DNA of 64,000 nucleotides from Terriglobia bacterium (GCA_020073665.1 JAIQEU010000009.1:62001-126000), one strand, 5' to 3'; shown: positions 7,381 to 16,646, numbered from the stretch's first letter. Notes: generated by a model from the sequence alone, not told the origin. Numbers and translations are program-made.

Positions 7381-8592
7381 ATGCCCTCGACAGGAACCAA
7401 AGTACGCGCCGCCGAAGCCGGTCACTACGGCAAGGACATCCGCTCCGACCTGCACGTGGCTATCGAGCCGCGCGAGGGCGGCGGCCTGGAGATCACGCTC
7501 GAGTCTCGCGTTGCTCCTTACTACGGCAATTCCATCCTGACGCAGACACGGCAGACGCTGGAAGGTCTCGGGGTAAAACACGCCCGGGTGGCGGTACACG
7601 ACGAAGGCGCTTTGCCGTTCGTGATTTCCGCCCGCATCGAGACCGCTGCCAAGCGTGCGGGTCTGGCCTCTGGCCAGAAATCGCTGCCCGACAAGGTTGT
7701 GCTGCCCGAGCCTTCGGCGCGCGATCGTCTCCGCCGGTCGCGATTGTATCTCCCCGGCTCCGAGCCCAAGTACTTCATCAACGCCAGCCTGCACGGGCCC
7801 GACGCTATCATTCTCGATCTTGAGGATTCGGTGCACCACGGCGAGAAAGACGCGGCGCGCATCCTGGTGCGCAACACCCTGCGTGCGGTCGACTTCGGCG
7901 CGTGTGAACGCATGGTGCGCATCAACCAGTTGCCCCTCGGGCTGGAAGACCTGGTCGAGATCATTCCCGAAGCGCCGGACTTGGTGCTGATCCCCAAAGT
8001 CGAACGCCCTGAGCAGGTCGCGGAAATCGATCGCATGATTGTCGAGCTAAAGGCTCGCAGCGGCATCAATCGTCCCATCTGGCTCATGCCGATTCTTGAA
8101 TCGGCGCTCGGGATCGAGTATGCGATGCCGATTGCCGCCGCCAGTCCGAACGTGGTTGCGTTAACGATCGGCTTGGAGGATTACACCGCGGACATGGGTG
8201 TGGTAAAGACCCGGGAGGGCGGCGAATCTCTGTACGCGCGCACTCGCTTGGTGAACGCGGCCAAGGCACTGGGCTTGCAGGCCATCGATTCGGTCTTCGG
8301 CGATGTCGGCGACCTGGACGGCCTGCGCCACTGGGGAGAAAATTCCCGCGCGCTGGGATTCGAAGGCATGGGCTGCATCCATCCATCGCAGATTCCGGTG
8401 ATTCATGAGGCGTTCACTCCGTCGCAGGCGGAAATCGACAAAGCCCAGAAGATTGTTGCTGCCTTCGAGGATGCCCAGCAGCGTGGACTGGGCGTGGTGA
8501 GCCTGGGTTCGAAGATGATTGATCCGCCGGTAGTGCAGCGCGCCTTGAAACTGGTGGCACGCGCGAAGGCAATGGGGAAGGTGAATTCTTAA
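7381..8592 (+). CDS. citE: citrate lyase fusion: CitD acyl-carrier domain + CitE beta subunit
   Basis: 403 residues. Residues 1-95 match the CitD acyl-carrier protein (IEITLESRV-like strand, GNSILTQTRQTLEGL, then DEGALPFVISARIETAAKRA); Ser22 in IRSD is the likely attachment point of the phosphoribosyl-dephospho-CoA group. Residues about 115-403 are CitE (LRRSRLYLPGSEPKY, IILDLEDSVHHGEKDAAR, GLEDYTADMGV, GMGCIHPSQIPVI), the citryl-ACP lyase that releases oxaloacetate. CitD and CitE are normally separate proteins of about 98 and 300 residues, so the fusion is unusual. The ligase and prosthetic-group genes citC, citX and citG are not in this window. It sits between the dehydrogenase and citF genes. 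Confidence 0.87.
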   Translation: MPSTGTKVRAAEAGHYGKDIRSDLHVAIEPREGGGLEITLESRVAPYYGNSILTQTRQTLEGLGVKHARVAVHDEGALPFVISARIETAAKRAGLASGQKSLPDKVVLPEPSARDRLRRSRLYLPGSEPKYFINASLHGPDAIILDLEDSVHHGEKDAARILVRNTLRAVDFGACERMVRINQLPLGLEDLVEIIPEAPDLVLIPKVERPEQVAEIDRMIVELKARSGINRPIWLMPILESALGIEYAMPIAAASPNVVALTIGLEDYTADMGVVKTREGGESLYARTRLVNAAKALGLQAIDSVFGDVGDLDGLRHWGENSRALGFEGMGCIHPSQIPVIHEAFTPSQAEIDKAQKIVAAFEDAQQRGLGVVSLGSKMIDPPVVQRALKLVARAKAMGKVNS

Positions 8593-8716
8593 AGTGTTGT
8601 CATCCTGAGCGCGCTGTTTTTGCGCGCGAAGGACCGGAGCGCACTGCGCGGACGCCCTCGCGCTCTTGGCGAGGGCACAGATCGCGCGTTGAGTGCGCAT
8701 CATTACTGGAATCCTG

Positions 8717-10282
8717 ATGCCAGAACGAGTTGAACTAGCGCAGAATGCCGCGGGACGCAGCGTCCCCACCATGGTCAACGGCAAGCCGCAGATTCCCTAC
8801 ATCGGAGTCGGCAAGTACCAACCGCGCGGCCGCAAGCAAGCCCCTCCCATCCGCTCCAATAAGGACTATCCCGACAGCGGCGACAAGCGCGTTCCCGACC
8901 TCGAAACCGCGTTGCGCAATTGTGGCCTGCACGACGGCATGGTGATTTCCAATCATCATCACCTGCGTGATGGTGATCGCGTTGCGCTGATGATGCTCGA
9001 GGCGGCGGCAAGAATCGGCGTCAAAGACCTGATGTGGTTTCCCAGTGCGTCTTTTCCTTCGCAGCAGAGTGCGATTGCACTCATGGAGAGGGGCGTCATT
9101 CACCACATTGAAGGCAGCATGAATGGCCCCCTGGGCGACTACTGCACCCAGGGCAAGATGCGCGGCATGGGTGTACTGCGCTCGCATGGCGGCCGCTGGC
9201 AGGCCATCCAGGATGGAGAAGTTCACATCGACATCGCGGTGATCGCTGCGCCCACAGCCGATACCTTCGGCGATGCCGATGGCTCGCACGGAAAATCCGC
9301 CTGCGGATCGCTGGGCTTTGCGTTGGCGGATTCCATGTATGCCGACCATGTCATCGTGGTCACCGACAACCTGGTGCCGTTCCCCTGCATTCCCTGGCAG
9401 ATCCAGGGCAACAACGTCGACGCCGTGGTCGAGGTCGAATCCATCGGCGATCCCGCGAAGATTGTTTCCGGCACCACCCAGATCACGCGTTCCCCCGACC
9501 GGCTGCGCATCGCCGAATTTGTGGCCCGCTTCCTGCGCGACGCCGGCATCATGAAGAACGGCTTCTCCTTCCAGGCGGGCGCGGGCGGAATCGCCCTGGC
9601 TTTCGTAGACTATCTACGCCGCATGATGAAAGAAGATGGCGTGAAGGCCCGTTTCGTGCGCGGCGGATCCACCAAGTACCTGGTCGATCTCTTGCAAGAA
9701 GGGCTCACCGACTACATTCTCGACGGCCAGACGTTCGACCTGGATGCGGTAAAGTCCATTGCCGGCGATCCGCGGCATGTACCGACCTCGCCGTTTACCT
9801 CGTACAACTATCACGGCAAGGGAAGCTTCGCCTCCATGGTCGACGCCGTGGTGTTGGGCGCAACCGAAGTGGACGTGAACTTCAACGGTAATGTAGTCAC
9901 CCACTCCGACGGCCGTCTGCTGCACGGCATTGGCGGATGGCAGAACTGCCTGGCCGCGGGATGCACCATTCTAGCCGTGCCTTCCTTCCGTGACCGCATT
10001 CCGGTGATTGTGGATGAAGTGACTACGCTGACCGGCCCCGGGGAACTGATTGATGTGGTGGTAACGGAGCGGGGAATCGCCATCAACCCGCTGCGCAAGG
10101 ACCTGCTGGATGCGGTGAAAGGCTCGAAGCTGCCAATTCGCCCTATCCAAGACATCAAAGCGGAAGTCGAGCGCATCTGCGGAGGCAAGCCCACCCGTCC
10201 GAAGCTAGGTGATCGTCCAGTCGCGGTTGTGAAGTGGGTGGACGGCACGGTGCTCGACACCGTTTGGCAAGTTAGTGCCTAG
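8717..10282 (+). CDS. citF: citrate lyase alpha subunit (citrate:acetyl-ACP transferase)
   Basis: About 521 residues from ATG 8717, chosen because a GGAA motif precedes it; a GTG 24 bases earlier lacks one. The protein follows CitF along its length (E. coli about 510): NCGLHDGMVISNHHHLRDGD, SHGGRWQAIQDGEVHIDIAVIAAPTAD, GKSACGSLGFA, SFQAGAGGIALA and the C-terminal DRPVAVVKWVDGTVLDTVWQV. CitF swaps the acetyl group on the carrier domain for a citryl group, so it needs the CitD part of the preceding fusion as partner. A 124-base gap separates them, containing a GCGCGC-rich hairpin. The stop codon falls inside an iterated intergenic word. Confidence 0.9.
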   Translation: MPERVELAQNAAGRSVPTMVNGKPQIPYIGVGKYQPRGRKQAPPIRSNKDYPDSGDKRVPDLETALRNCGLHDGMVISNHHHLRDGDRVALMMLEAAARIGVKDLMWFPSASFPSQQSAIALMERGVIHHIEGSMNGPLGDYCTQGKMRGMGVLRSHGGRWQAIQDGEVHIDIAVIAAPTADTFGDADGSHGKSACGSLGFALADSMYADHVIVVTDNLVPFPCIPWQIQGNNVDAVVEVESIGDPAKIVSGTTQITRSPDRLRIAEFVARFLRDAGIMKNGFSFQAGAGGIALAFVDYLRRMMKEDGVKARFVRGGSTKYLVDLLQEGLTDYILDGQTFDLDAVKSIAGDPRHVPTSPFTSYNYHGKGSFASMVDAVVLGATEVDVNFNGNVVTHSDGRLLHGIGGWQNCLAAGCTILAVPSFRDRIPVIVDEVTTLTGPGELIDVVVTERGIAINPLRKDLLDAVKGSKLPIRPIQDIKAEVERICGGKPTRPKLGDRPVAVVKWVDGTVLDTVWQVSA

Positions 10283-10296
10283 TACCGAGTACCGAG
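10279..10296. repeat. iterated word overlapping citF stop
   Basis: CTAGTACCGAGTACCGAG: the word AGTACCG is iterated and the stop TAG of citF is its first part. A second block of iterated words (GAGCTAAGAGCTAGCAGCTAAGAGCT, 10341-10375 region) follows. This belongs to the class of intergenic iterated repeats seen elsewhere in the window. Confidence 0.6.
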
Positions 10297-10302
10297 AAAA
10301 TT

Positions 10303-10329
10303 AAGGGTATGCCCTGCGGCCATGCCCTT
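10303..10329 (+). terminator. possible intrinsic terminator after citF
   Basis: AAGGGTATG (10303-10311) pairs with CATGCCCTT (10321-10329) with one G-U pair, loop of 9 bases, followed by TGTTG rather than a long T-run. It lies 20 bases after the end of the tricarboxylate cluster. Confidence 0.45.
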
Positions 10330-10422
10330 TGTTGCTGCGAGCCAAGAGCTAAGAGCTAGCAGCTAAGAGCTTAGCTTCAATAGGCCCTCCGCTCTCCCCG
10401 CAGTTCAGGAGGAACGTAAGCA

Positions 10423-12921
10423 ATGGAAACTCCGCGAAAGCTAATACATTCAGTCACTTTGGCCGCTGCAGGTTGCTTTTTTCTCCTGCTTGGCGGCATC
10501 GCTGCAGCCGTTCCGGCCAGTGAGCCCGCAGCCAGGACCGAGCTCAGCAATACAGAGCTGGAGGTTTCGGCCCAACCGTCGGACGGTTCCTACCACGTAT
10601 CCGGGCGGTCAGGAGAGGGGCAGCTCTGGGCTCGCGTGGCAGCGCTGGTGGACCACCATTGGTTGCGATCGAGCGATTATCCCCGGCACGAGGTGACATC
10701 CGCTGCTTTCACTGACGGCTCCGGCGCTGGCCGGCAACTGACCATTCGTAACACTGGGTTAAGTGGCCAGCCCGATCTGCTTTGCACGCTGCGTTTGCAC
10801 GCGCAACCTGCTTATGTGGATGCAGTCGTCCGCGTCGCTAACACCACCGGCAGTCCCATCACGGTGCAGACGATTCGGCCGGTGGAGGCGGTTGGCAAGC
10901 TCATCGAGCTGGGCGGGCAGGAGGTTGCCGATCGCGTCCTTTCTGACAGCTTCAGCGAAGACCGCCCCAGCCTGGTCATCCACGACCTCGCATCCGCCCC
11001 CAACGGCACGCATCGCGGCGTCGGCAGCCAGCTCATCTATAACCGCGACAGCAAGCACAGTCTGTTCCTCGGGGCGCTGACCTCGGAAAAATGGCTCACC
11101 GTGCTGCGTTTGCACGTGGAAAATGTGGCCGGGCCTAAGATCACTGCTTATGAAGTCGATTCCACCGGGACTACCGAGCTGGCGAAAGAGAACTCGCTCG
11201 AGGGCGCACCCAAGGAGGACCAGATCGAACTCAGCCTGCCGGTCGCACCGGGAGAGGGCCTGGACTCGGAACGGATCCTCATCAGCATCGGTTCGGATTA
11301 TCACCACCAGCTCGAAACCTACGGCGCCCTCGTCCGCGACTTGCACCACGCCCGGGTGAGCGCACCCTCCGCCATGGGCTGGTGGAGTTGGACCGCATAC
11401 TACTTCGCCCTGAACCAGGGGACGGCGCTCACCAACGCACAGTTCCTGGCGGAGCACCTGAGGCACCTCGGCTACAACTTCTTCCACATTGATGAGGGCT
11501 ACCAGTACGCGCGCGGCGAGTACACAACTCCCGACGCGGCGCTGTTTCCCGACGGCATGAAGGCTTTGGAGGAGAAAATTCGTGCGCTAGGGCTTACCCC
11601 CGGAGTCTGGACAGCTCCGTTCGAGGTTTCCGAGCGCTCGTGGGTCTTTCAAAATCACAAGGACTGGCTGGTGGCAAACGCGGACGGCCAGCCCATTCAC
11701 GCCGGCTTCGTTACCCATCAGGATAAACTCTACATTCTCGACTCGACCAATCCGGGCGCTCAGGATTATTTGCGCAAAACTTACACTACGCTCACCAAGG
11801 ACTGGGGCATCCGCTACATCAAGCTGGATTTCATGGAAGACTCCGCCATCGAGGGCTACTACCACGTTCCACACACCACCGCGCTTGAGGCTCAGCGCAT
11901 CGGGTTGAAGATTATCCGCGAGGCCGTTGGCGAAGACGTGCTGCTCGACAAAGACGGTAGCCCCATGCTGAACCCGGTGGGCTTGGTGGACACCGGGCGG
12001 ATTTCCGTAGACACCGGGCACACCTTCGAGGCCTACCGCGAAGCTGCGCCCGCCATCGCCGCGCGCTACTACATGAATCGCAACTTCTACATCAACGATC
12101 CGGACGCATTCTCGGTTTCTCGGCAGACTGTCGTCGAGCAGGAGTGGCACGGCGGCAAGCGTCCTCTCACGCTCGATGAAGCCAAAGTCGCAATCTCTCT
12201 AGCCGCGGTGTCCGGAGGCATGTTCGAAATTGGCGACGACCTCCCCACTCTCTACCAGGACCCGGACCGCGTGGCGCTGGTCGAGAATCAGGACCTGATC
12301 AACATGGCCCGCCTGGGCAAGGCAGCGGTTCCGCTCGACCTGATGACCTACCTTCCCGAAGATGGAATGCCCAGCGTGTTCCTGTTGCAGGAGAGTCGTC
12401 GTCAGGCAATTCTGGCGGTGTTCAACTGGACGGAGAAAGAGCGCAAGCATGACATCGCGCTGGCTAGTCTCCCATTGCCAGTTCACGGGCCCAACCAGGT
12501 GTTTGATGTTTTTGCTTCCGCTCAGCCGACCAGCGAGAACCTCGACGTCATTTCCTTAAACCTGCCGCCACGTTCCGTGAGAGTACTTAAGATTGTGCAG
12601 GCTTCCGTGGCGCCGGGTGCACCGTCGGTGCAAGTCCATGCTCCTCAAAACGCCGAACTCGGGCAGACCGTTGGCTTTTCCGCGGAAGCCGACGCCAGTG
12701 GCGCGGCGGCGCTTGCCTATCACTGGGATTTTGGGGATGGCACCACTGCCGATGGTGCTTCCGTCAGCCACACCTTCACGCGGGCAGGTCAATTCCAGAT
12801 CCACGTGAACGCTGATGGAATTGAAGGATTGCCCTTCGAGAAGACTTTCTCGATAGCCGTGACCGGCGAAATAGACACGCGCTTCACGCCCAGCCGCAAC
12901 CGCCGTTACCAGGAGCGCTGA
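10423..12921 (+). CDS. secreted GH36/GH27-like (clan GH-D) glycosidase with C-terminal PKD domain
   Basis: 832 residues. Residues 1-32 form a signal peptide (hydrophobic stretch then AVPA). Residues about 35-300 are a beta-sandwich N-terminal domain. The TIM barrel follows with MGWWSWTAYYF near 317, DEGYQY, PDGMKALEEKIRALGLTPGVWTAPFE, and YIKLDF whose Asp469 is the expected nucleophile; an Asp near 530 (GRISVDTG) is the candidate acid/base, and NDPD occurs as in melibiases. A C-terminal beta domain and a PKD domain (about 735-820, WDFGDGTTADG---HTFTRAGQF) close the protein. It probably releases alpha-galactosyl or related sugars outside the cytoplasm. Specificity is not deducible. It stands alone, with its own promoter region and an AGGAGG-type ribosome site. 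Confidence 0.85.
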   Translation: METPRKLIHSVTLAAAGCFFLLLGGIAAAVPASEPAARTELSNTELEVSAQPSDGSYHVSGRSGEGQLWARVAALVDHHWLRSSDYPRHEVTSAAFTDGSGAGRQLTIRNTGLSGQPDLLCTLRLHAQPAYVDAVVRVANTTGSPITVQTIRPVEAVGKLIELGGQEVADRVLSDSFSEDRPSLVIHDLASAPNGTHRGVGSQLIYNRDSKHSLFLGALTSEKWLTVLRLHVENVAGPKITAYEVDSTGTTELAKENSLEGAPKEDQIELSLPVAPGEGLDSERILISIGSDYHHQLETYGALVRDLHHARVSAPSAMGWWSWTAYYFALNQGTALTNAQFLAEHLRHLGYNFFHIDEGYQYARGEYTTPDAALFPDGMKALEEKIRALGLTPGVWTAPFEVSERSWVFQNHKDWLVANADGQPIHAGFVTHQDKLYILDSTNPGAQDYLRKTYTTLTKDWGIRYIKLDFMEDSAIEGYYHVPHTTALEAQRIGLKIIREAVGEDVLLDKDGSPMLNPVGLVDTGRISVDTGHTFEAYREAAPAIAARYYMNRNFYINDPDAFSVSRQTVVEQEWHGGKRPLTLDEAKVAISLAAVSGGMFEIGDDLPTLYQDPDRVALVENQDLINMARLGKAAVPLDLMTYLPEDGMPSVFLLQESRRQAILAVFNWTEKERKHDIALASLPLPVHGPNQVFDVFASAQPTSENLDVISLNLPPRSVRVLKIVQASVAPGAPSVQVHAPQNAELGQTVGFSAEADASGAAALAYHWDFGDGTTADGASVSHTFTRAGQFQIHVNADGIEGLPFEKTFSIAVTGEIDTRFTPSRNRRYQER

Positions 12922-12974
12922 AAGCTGACGCGAGGATCAAGCCATAGCAGATCGATTGCCGCGCCGCTGTCGTA

Positions 12975-12994
12975 GGGCGGGCTTTCGCCCGCCC
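12975..12994. terminator. perfect 8-bp hairpin between convergent genes
   Basis: GGGCGGGC-TTTC-GCCCGCCC lies between the end of the glycosidase gene (+) and the end of the lipoprotein gene (-). It could stop transcription from both sides although no T-tract follows. Confidence 0.55.
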
Positions 12995-13004
12995 GCATCC
13001 ACAG

Positions 13005-14525
13005 CTACGGCTGCTTGCTCATGTTCCCGTCAATCTCCGTGCCGGTATCGGCCTGCAAAACGTAGCCGTCGTTGCCGGAGATCATGTAGAAAACGAGGTT
13101 ATTGGAGAGGGTGTTGACACTCCCCGTGTATCGTCCGGTTACGGTGCTCGTCACCGCATACGTCCCGGTAAGACTGATGGGAGTCGTAGTAACAGCGCCG
13201 GTGTTATTCAGGAAGTAGGTCAGTGTCATACCGCCATTGCCATTGGGTATCAGCGTGCCGTTGCGGTCGAACGTCGCCGGCGTGGTCGTGTACCCGTGCA
13301 TGAAGAAGGCGAACTGACCGGTCAGCGTGGAATTCGCGTAGGTGATGGCTTGCTGCGTGTCAGCCGAGCCATCTTCTACTCTCGATGGGTCATCCACCAG
13401 CAGGAACGCCCGGTTGGGGTTCACCATCCAGGAGATCTCGTGAATCGTCGAGCCGACCGATGGCGTCAGCGTTGCCGTTACTTCTCCTTTTCCATCCACG
13501 TTCGCGTTATAAGTCCCGGTGAAGGTGACATTGCCGGAAGGCGTGCCATCCTGCACCGAATCAAACGCCCCGGCACTGATCCCACCGATCCCGTCCGCTG
13601 TGAAGCGACCCGCAGTACCAACCCCATCCGTCCCAAAAATAAGCGTGTCTCCGCGGGTGCCAAAGGCGTAGCTGCCAGTCAACGAAGCGTTTGTGAACGG
13701 CGCTCCTGTTTGCGCCTCCGCCATGCCCAGGCCTATCACTCCCAAATCGCTTACCATGAGACGCACTGTACTCGCGTTCACCACGTAGTAGGTAAAGCTG
13801 GTCGTATGCAGGGCACTGTCGGTGATAGTTCCTGTTCCACGTCCCGCGGCGTCGGGGGTAAAGAAGGATCCAGTCAGGGTAAGCGGAGTTACCACTCCAC
13901 CCTGGGTGAGGCTGTCTTCGGTGCCGTTTGCGATCCCACTGGCCACGGTAAACGCGCCAACACTCGCCGTCGACCCTATGCCACTCTGGCTGTTCGCAGT
14001 GTGCATGTGGAAGGCAAAAGTGCCGCTCGGAACTAATGAAATGACATTGGTATCCTGTTGCACTGCGCTACCTGCCGCCGTAGCAAAGGTATCAACCTCG
14101 GTTACGTAGACCCTGGAGGAACTCACCAGGGTCAAAGCCAGCGTGATGCTCCCACCCAATCCAAAATTCACCGTGGCCACACCGATACCGTCATTGCGAA
14201 TCGTGTACGTACCCGAAATGGTGTCAGGAGACGGCCCAGAGTTCAACTCCAGGAAATCGTCCTCACCGCTGGTGATGTTTCCATTCCCGTCGGAGGTGAG
14301 TACGCCGGACTCCCGAAAGTCGAGGCCAGTGTTCAAGTCAATGCCCCTCAGAGTGTATGCATAGTGCCCGATGAAGCTGGCGTTGGTGAAGTTCCCCATT
14401 GGCGTCGGCCCGCCGCCGCTACTGCTACTACTTCCTGACCCGCAAGCGACGCAAAGTGCAAGCGATAGCAGACCCAAGGCAAGACAGAATTTCCTCATAG
14501 CGTGGCGCAGCACGTGCGGCTGCAT
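13005..14525 (-). CDS. large repeat-containing lipoprotein
   Basis: 506 residues. An AAAGGAG site 7 bases before ATG 14525 decides the start. The N-terminus has a lipoprotein signal (LGLLSLALCVACGSGS, lipid-modified Cys near 29) followed by a Ser/Gly linker. The rest is built from about four repeats of roughly 110 residues, each opening with a motif like FTNASLTGSYAF--RG (near residues 47, 167, 277, 397) and containing GNGNITSG or GIGGISAG loops, which suggests beta-rich repeats displayed outside the cell. Such repeat lipoproteins are common in acidobacteria but have no assigned function. Convergent with the glycosidase gene. Confidence 0.75.
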   Translation of the reverse strand: MQPHVLRHAMRKFCLALGLLSLALCVACGSGSSSSSGGGPTPMGNFTNASFIGHYAYTLRGIDLNTGLDFRESGVLTSDGNGNITSGEDDFLELNSGPSPDTISGTYTIRNDGIGVATVNFGLGGSITLALTLVSSSRVYVTEVDTFATAAGSAVQQDTNVISLVPSGTFAFHMHTANSQSGIGSTASVGAFTVASGIANGTEDSLTQGGVVTPLTLTGSFFTPDAAGRGTGTITDSALHTTSFTYYVVNASTVRLMVSDLGVIGLGMAEAQTGAPFTNASLTGSYAFGTRGDTLIFGTDGVGTAGRFTADGIGGISAGAFDSVQDGTPSGNVTFTGTYNANVDGKGEVTATLTPSVGSTIHEISWMVNPNRAFLLVDDPSRVEDGSADTQQAITYANSTLTGQFAFFMHGYTTTPATFDRNGTLIPNGNGGMTLTYFLNNTGAVTTTPISLTGTYAVTSTVTGRYTGSVNTLSNNLVFYMISGNDGYVLQADTGTEIDGNMSKQP

Positions 14526-14693
14526 GGCTCCTTTGATTAAGTGCGGGTAGAACTCAGGCCGTCCCCGGAAGAAACGGATTTCTTATTCTTCTAACACAAG
14601 TTGGCGAGAAAAGTTCCTCGGAGAGTCCGATTTGTACTGAGGATTATCAGCCGCGCGCCGTCACATGGAGGGCAACGCTGTTCGTCAGGTTGC

Positions 14694-15647
14694 TTAGTGT
14701 CCTGTGTTGCCGTGTATTTTGTTTTCCCGCAGGAACCGCTCCCGATGCTCCCGATCGCGGAAGGCCTCGGTGCCGCCCGGCCGGGTGGTGGAGAGCGCTC
14801 CGGCCCGGTTCCCGGCAGCCAGGCAGGTCTCAAGATCGGCTCCCATCACGTACTGAGAAAGGAATCCGGCGTCGAAGCTGTCGCCAGCGCCCACCGCATC
14901 CACCGCATTCACTTTCACGGGCGGACTGTTGAACCGCTCCTGGCAGCGTTGTGCCATGGCCCCTTTGCGTCCCAGTTTGACCACCACCAGGGGAACGATC
15001 GCGGCCAGACGCTCCACGGCAGCTTCCAAATCATCGGTTCCGGTGATCTTCTGCGCCTCGCGATCATTGGGCAGGAAGACGTCAACATACCGCAGCACGT
15101 CCAACAATCGGCCCTGCCATAGACCGTCAGGATCATCGTTGGTGTCGAGCGAGATGGTCAGTCCAGCGGCTTTCAATTTCTTGAACAGCTCAGGGACCCG
15201 CGGTTGCAACGCCTTTTGCAAATAGAAGGACGAAAGATGGAAGTGTCGCGCGTCGGTGAGGTATCCAAAGTCCAGATCTTCAAGCCTGAGTTCGGAAATT
15301 GTGCCGGAATAGGTCACCATGTTGCGCCATTCCGCGCGCTGCAGAATCACGGTAAGCCCAGTCTTGATCCCGTCCTTCACCCGCAACACCTTCGACACAT
15401 CCGCGCCGCTCTCCCCCAGGCGATCGAGCGCAATCTGCCCGAGTTGATCCTCTCCGATCTTGGCCACGAACCCTACCCGGCTGCCCAGCGCCGCCAGGTT
15501 GTGCGCCACAATGGACGACGACCCGCCCAGCGTCAGCATCATGTCGTCGGCGAGCAACTCCTGCTCGTGCGGCATTTCCTCGGGCACGCCGTAAAGGATG
15601 AGGTCGAGGTTGAGCTCGCCAGCAAGCGTAATGTCAAAACGTGGCAT
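14694..15647 (-). CDS. PfkB-family sugar kinase
   Basis: 317 residues. The N-terminal GELNLDLI and GGSSSIVAHNLAALG segments and the C-terminal signature VDAVGAGDSFDAGF (catalytic Asp in GAGDS, near residue 250) define the ribokinase/PfkB family, which phosphorylates sugars or nucleosides with ATP in the cytoplasm. It lies 48 bases downstream of a DeoR-type repressor gene in the same direction, a classical pairing in which the repressor senses a sugar phosphate. The specific sugar is not clear. Its stop overlaps nothing; the ~170 bases between it and the lipoprotein gene are empty. Confidence 0.88.
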   Translation of the reverse strand: MPRFDITLAGELNLDLILYGVPEEMPHEQELLADDMMLTLGGSSSIVAHNLAALGSRVGFVAKIGEDQLGQIALDRLGESGADVSKVLRVKDGIKTGLTVILQRAEWRNMVTYSGTISELRLEDLDFGYLTDARHFHLSSFYLQKALQPRVPELFKKLKAAGLTISLDTNDDPDGLWQGRLLDVLRYVDVFLPNDREAQKITGTDDLEAAVERLAAIVPLVVVKLGRKGAMAQRCQERFNSPPVKVNAVDAVGAGDSFDAGFLSQYVMGADLETCLAAGNRAGALSTTRPGGTEAFRDREHRERFLRENKIHGNTGH

Positions 15648-15695
15648 GTCGGAATTTCTTCACCGATTTGTTCGCGGCGAACCGAGCCGGCCGGC

Positions 15696-16532
15696 TCACA
15701 CCAGGGTTACCTCAATGCCGGCTTTCTTAAGCGCGCGCAGGTCCGACTTCGGGATGCCGCGGTCGGTAATGACTTCGTGCAGCGCTGTCGGCGGGACAAT
15801 CAACGACAAACTGCGGCGGCCAAACTTGCTCGAGTCACACACCACCACGGTACGCTTGGCCACTTCCACCATCACCCGATTCACCTTGGCTTCCAGCAGG
15901 TTGGGCGTGCTCAGTCCGTACTGGACGTCGAAACCATCCACGCCCAGGAACAGGGTGTCGGCACTAAGCCGGCGCAAGGTCTCCTCCGCAATCGGGCCCA
16001 CCAGCGAAAACGAGTTCTTGCGCAGCGTGCCGCCGGTGAGGATCACCTCGACGGCCGTACCAGCCAGCTCGGCTGCGATGTTCACCGCATTGGTGATTAT
16101 TGTCAACTGCTGGGAATTACGCAACGCGCGCGCCACCGCGGTCGTGGTAGTACCGGAATCGAGAATTACTACCTGCCTCTGCTGCACCATGCGCGCCGCT
16201 GCCGTGGCGATGTGCAGCTTTTCCTTGTGGTGAAGTTTTTCCTTCTCCCGCAGCGTCAGGTCTTCCAGCGCACTTTGCCGCGCCGGCAGCGCACCGCCAT
16301 GGGTGCGGTGCAGCAGTCCCTGGGAATGCAGGATCTCCAGGTCCTTGCGAATCGTAACCTGGGAGATATCGAATTGCCGCCCCAACTCCCTGACCAGCAC
16401 ACGGCCGTGGTGTTGCAAGGTCTCGAGAATGGCTCGTCGACGTTCTTCGTTCAGCACAGGGTCGCTCGGGAGATCAGCTGCGCCGTGGTCAAATCCGCAC
16501 TCGCGCTGCGATTGTTTTTTATATCGTTTCAT
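15696..16532 (-). CDS. DeoR-family transcriptional regulator
   Basis: 278 residues. Residues about 28-85 are the DeoR helix-turn-helix (NEERRRAILETLQHHGRVLVRELGRQFDIS, then VTIRKDLEILHSQGLLHRTHGGA). The C-terminal sensor domain has the DeoR pattern (ILDSGTTTTAVARAL, IITNAVNIAAELAG, GG-LRK-SFSLVGPIAEETL) and binds a sugar phosphate in relatives. It most likely represses itself and the following PfkB kinase gene. The first ~25 residues are basic and not conserved, so a later start is possible. Confidence 0.88.
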   Translation of the reverse strand: MKRYKKQSQRECGFDHGAADLPSDPVLNEERRRAILETLQHHGRVLVRELGRQFDISQVTIRKDLEILHSQGLLHRTHGGALPARQSALEDLTLREKEKLHHKEKLHIATAAARMVQQRQVVILDSGTTTTAVARALRNSQQLTIITNAVNIAAELAGTAVEVILTGGTLRKNSFSLVGPIAEETLRRLSADTLFLGVDGFDVQYGLSTPNLLEAKVNRVMVEVAKRTVVVCDSSKFGRRSLSLIVPPTALHEVITDRGIPKSDLRALKKAGIEVTLV

Positions 16533-16646
16533 TTCGTTTGTCCAATGAAAAGGGAAAGTGAGAACAACTGAAATCGGAAGCTAGCCGCGACGCGGCGCGA
16601 GATGGAGGGAAGAGAGAGCCCGGAGGGGCGCAATAAGCGGCTGCGG

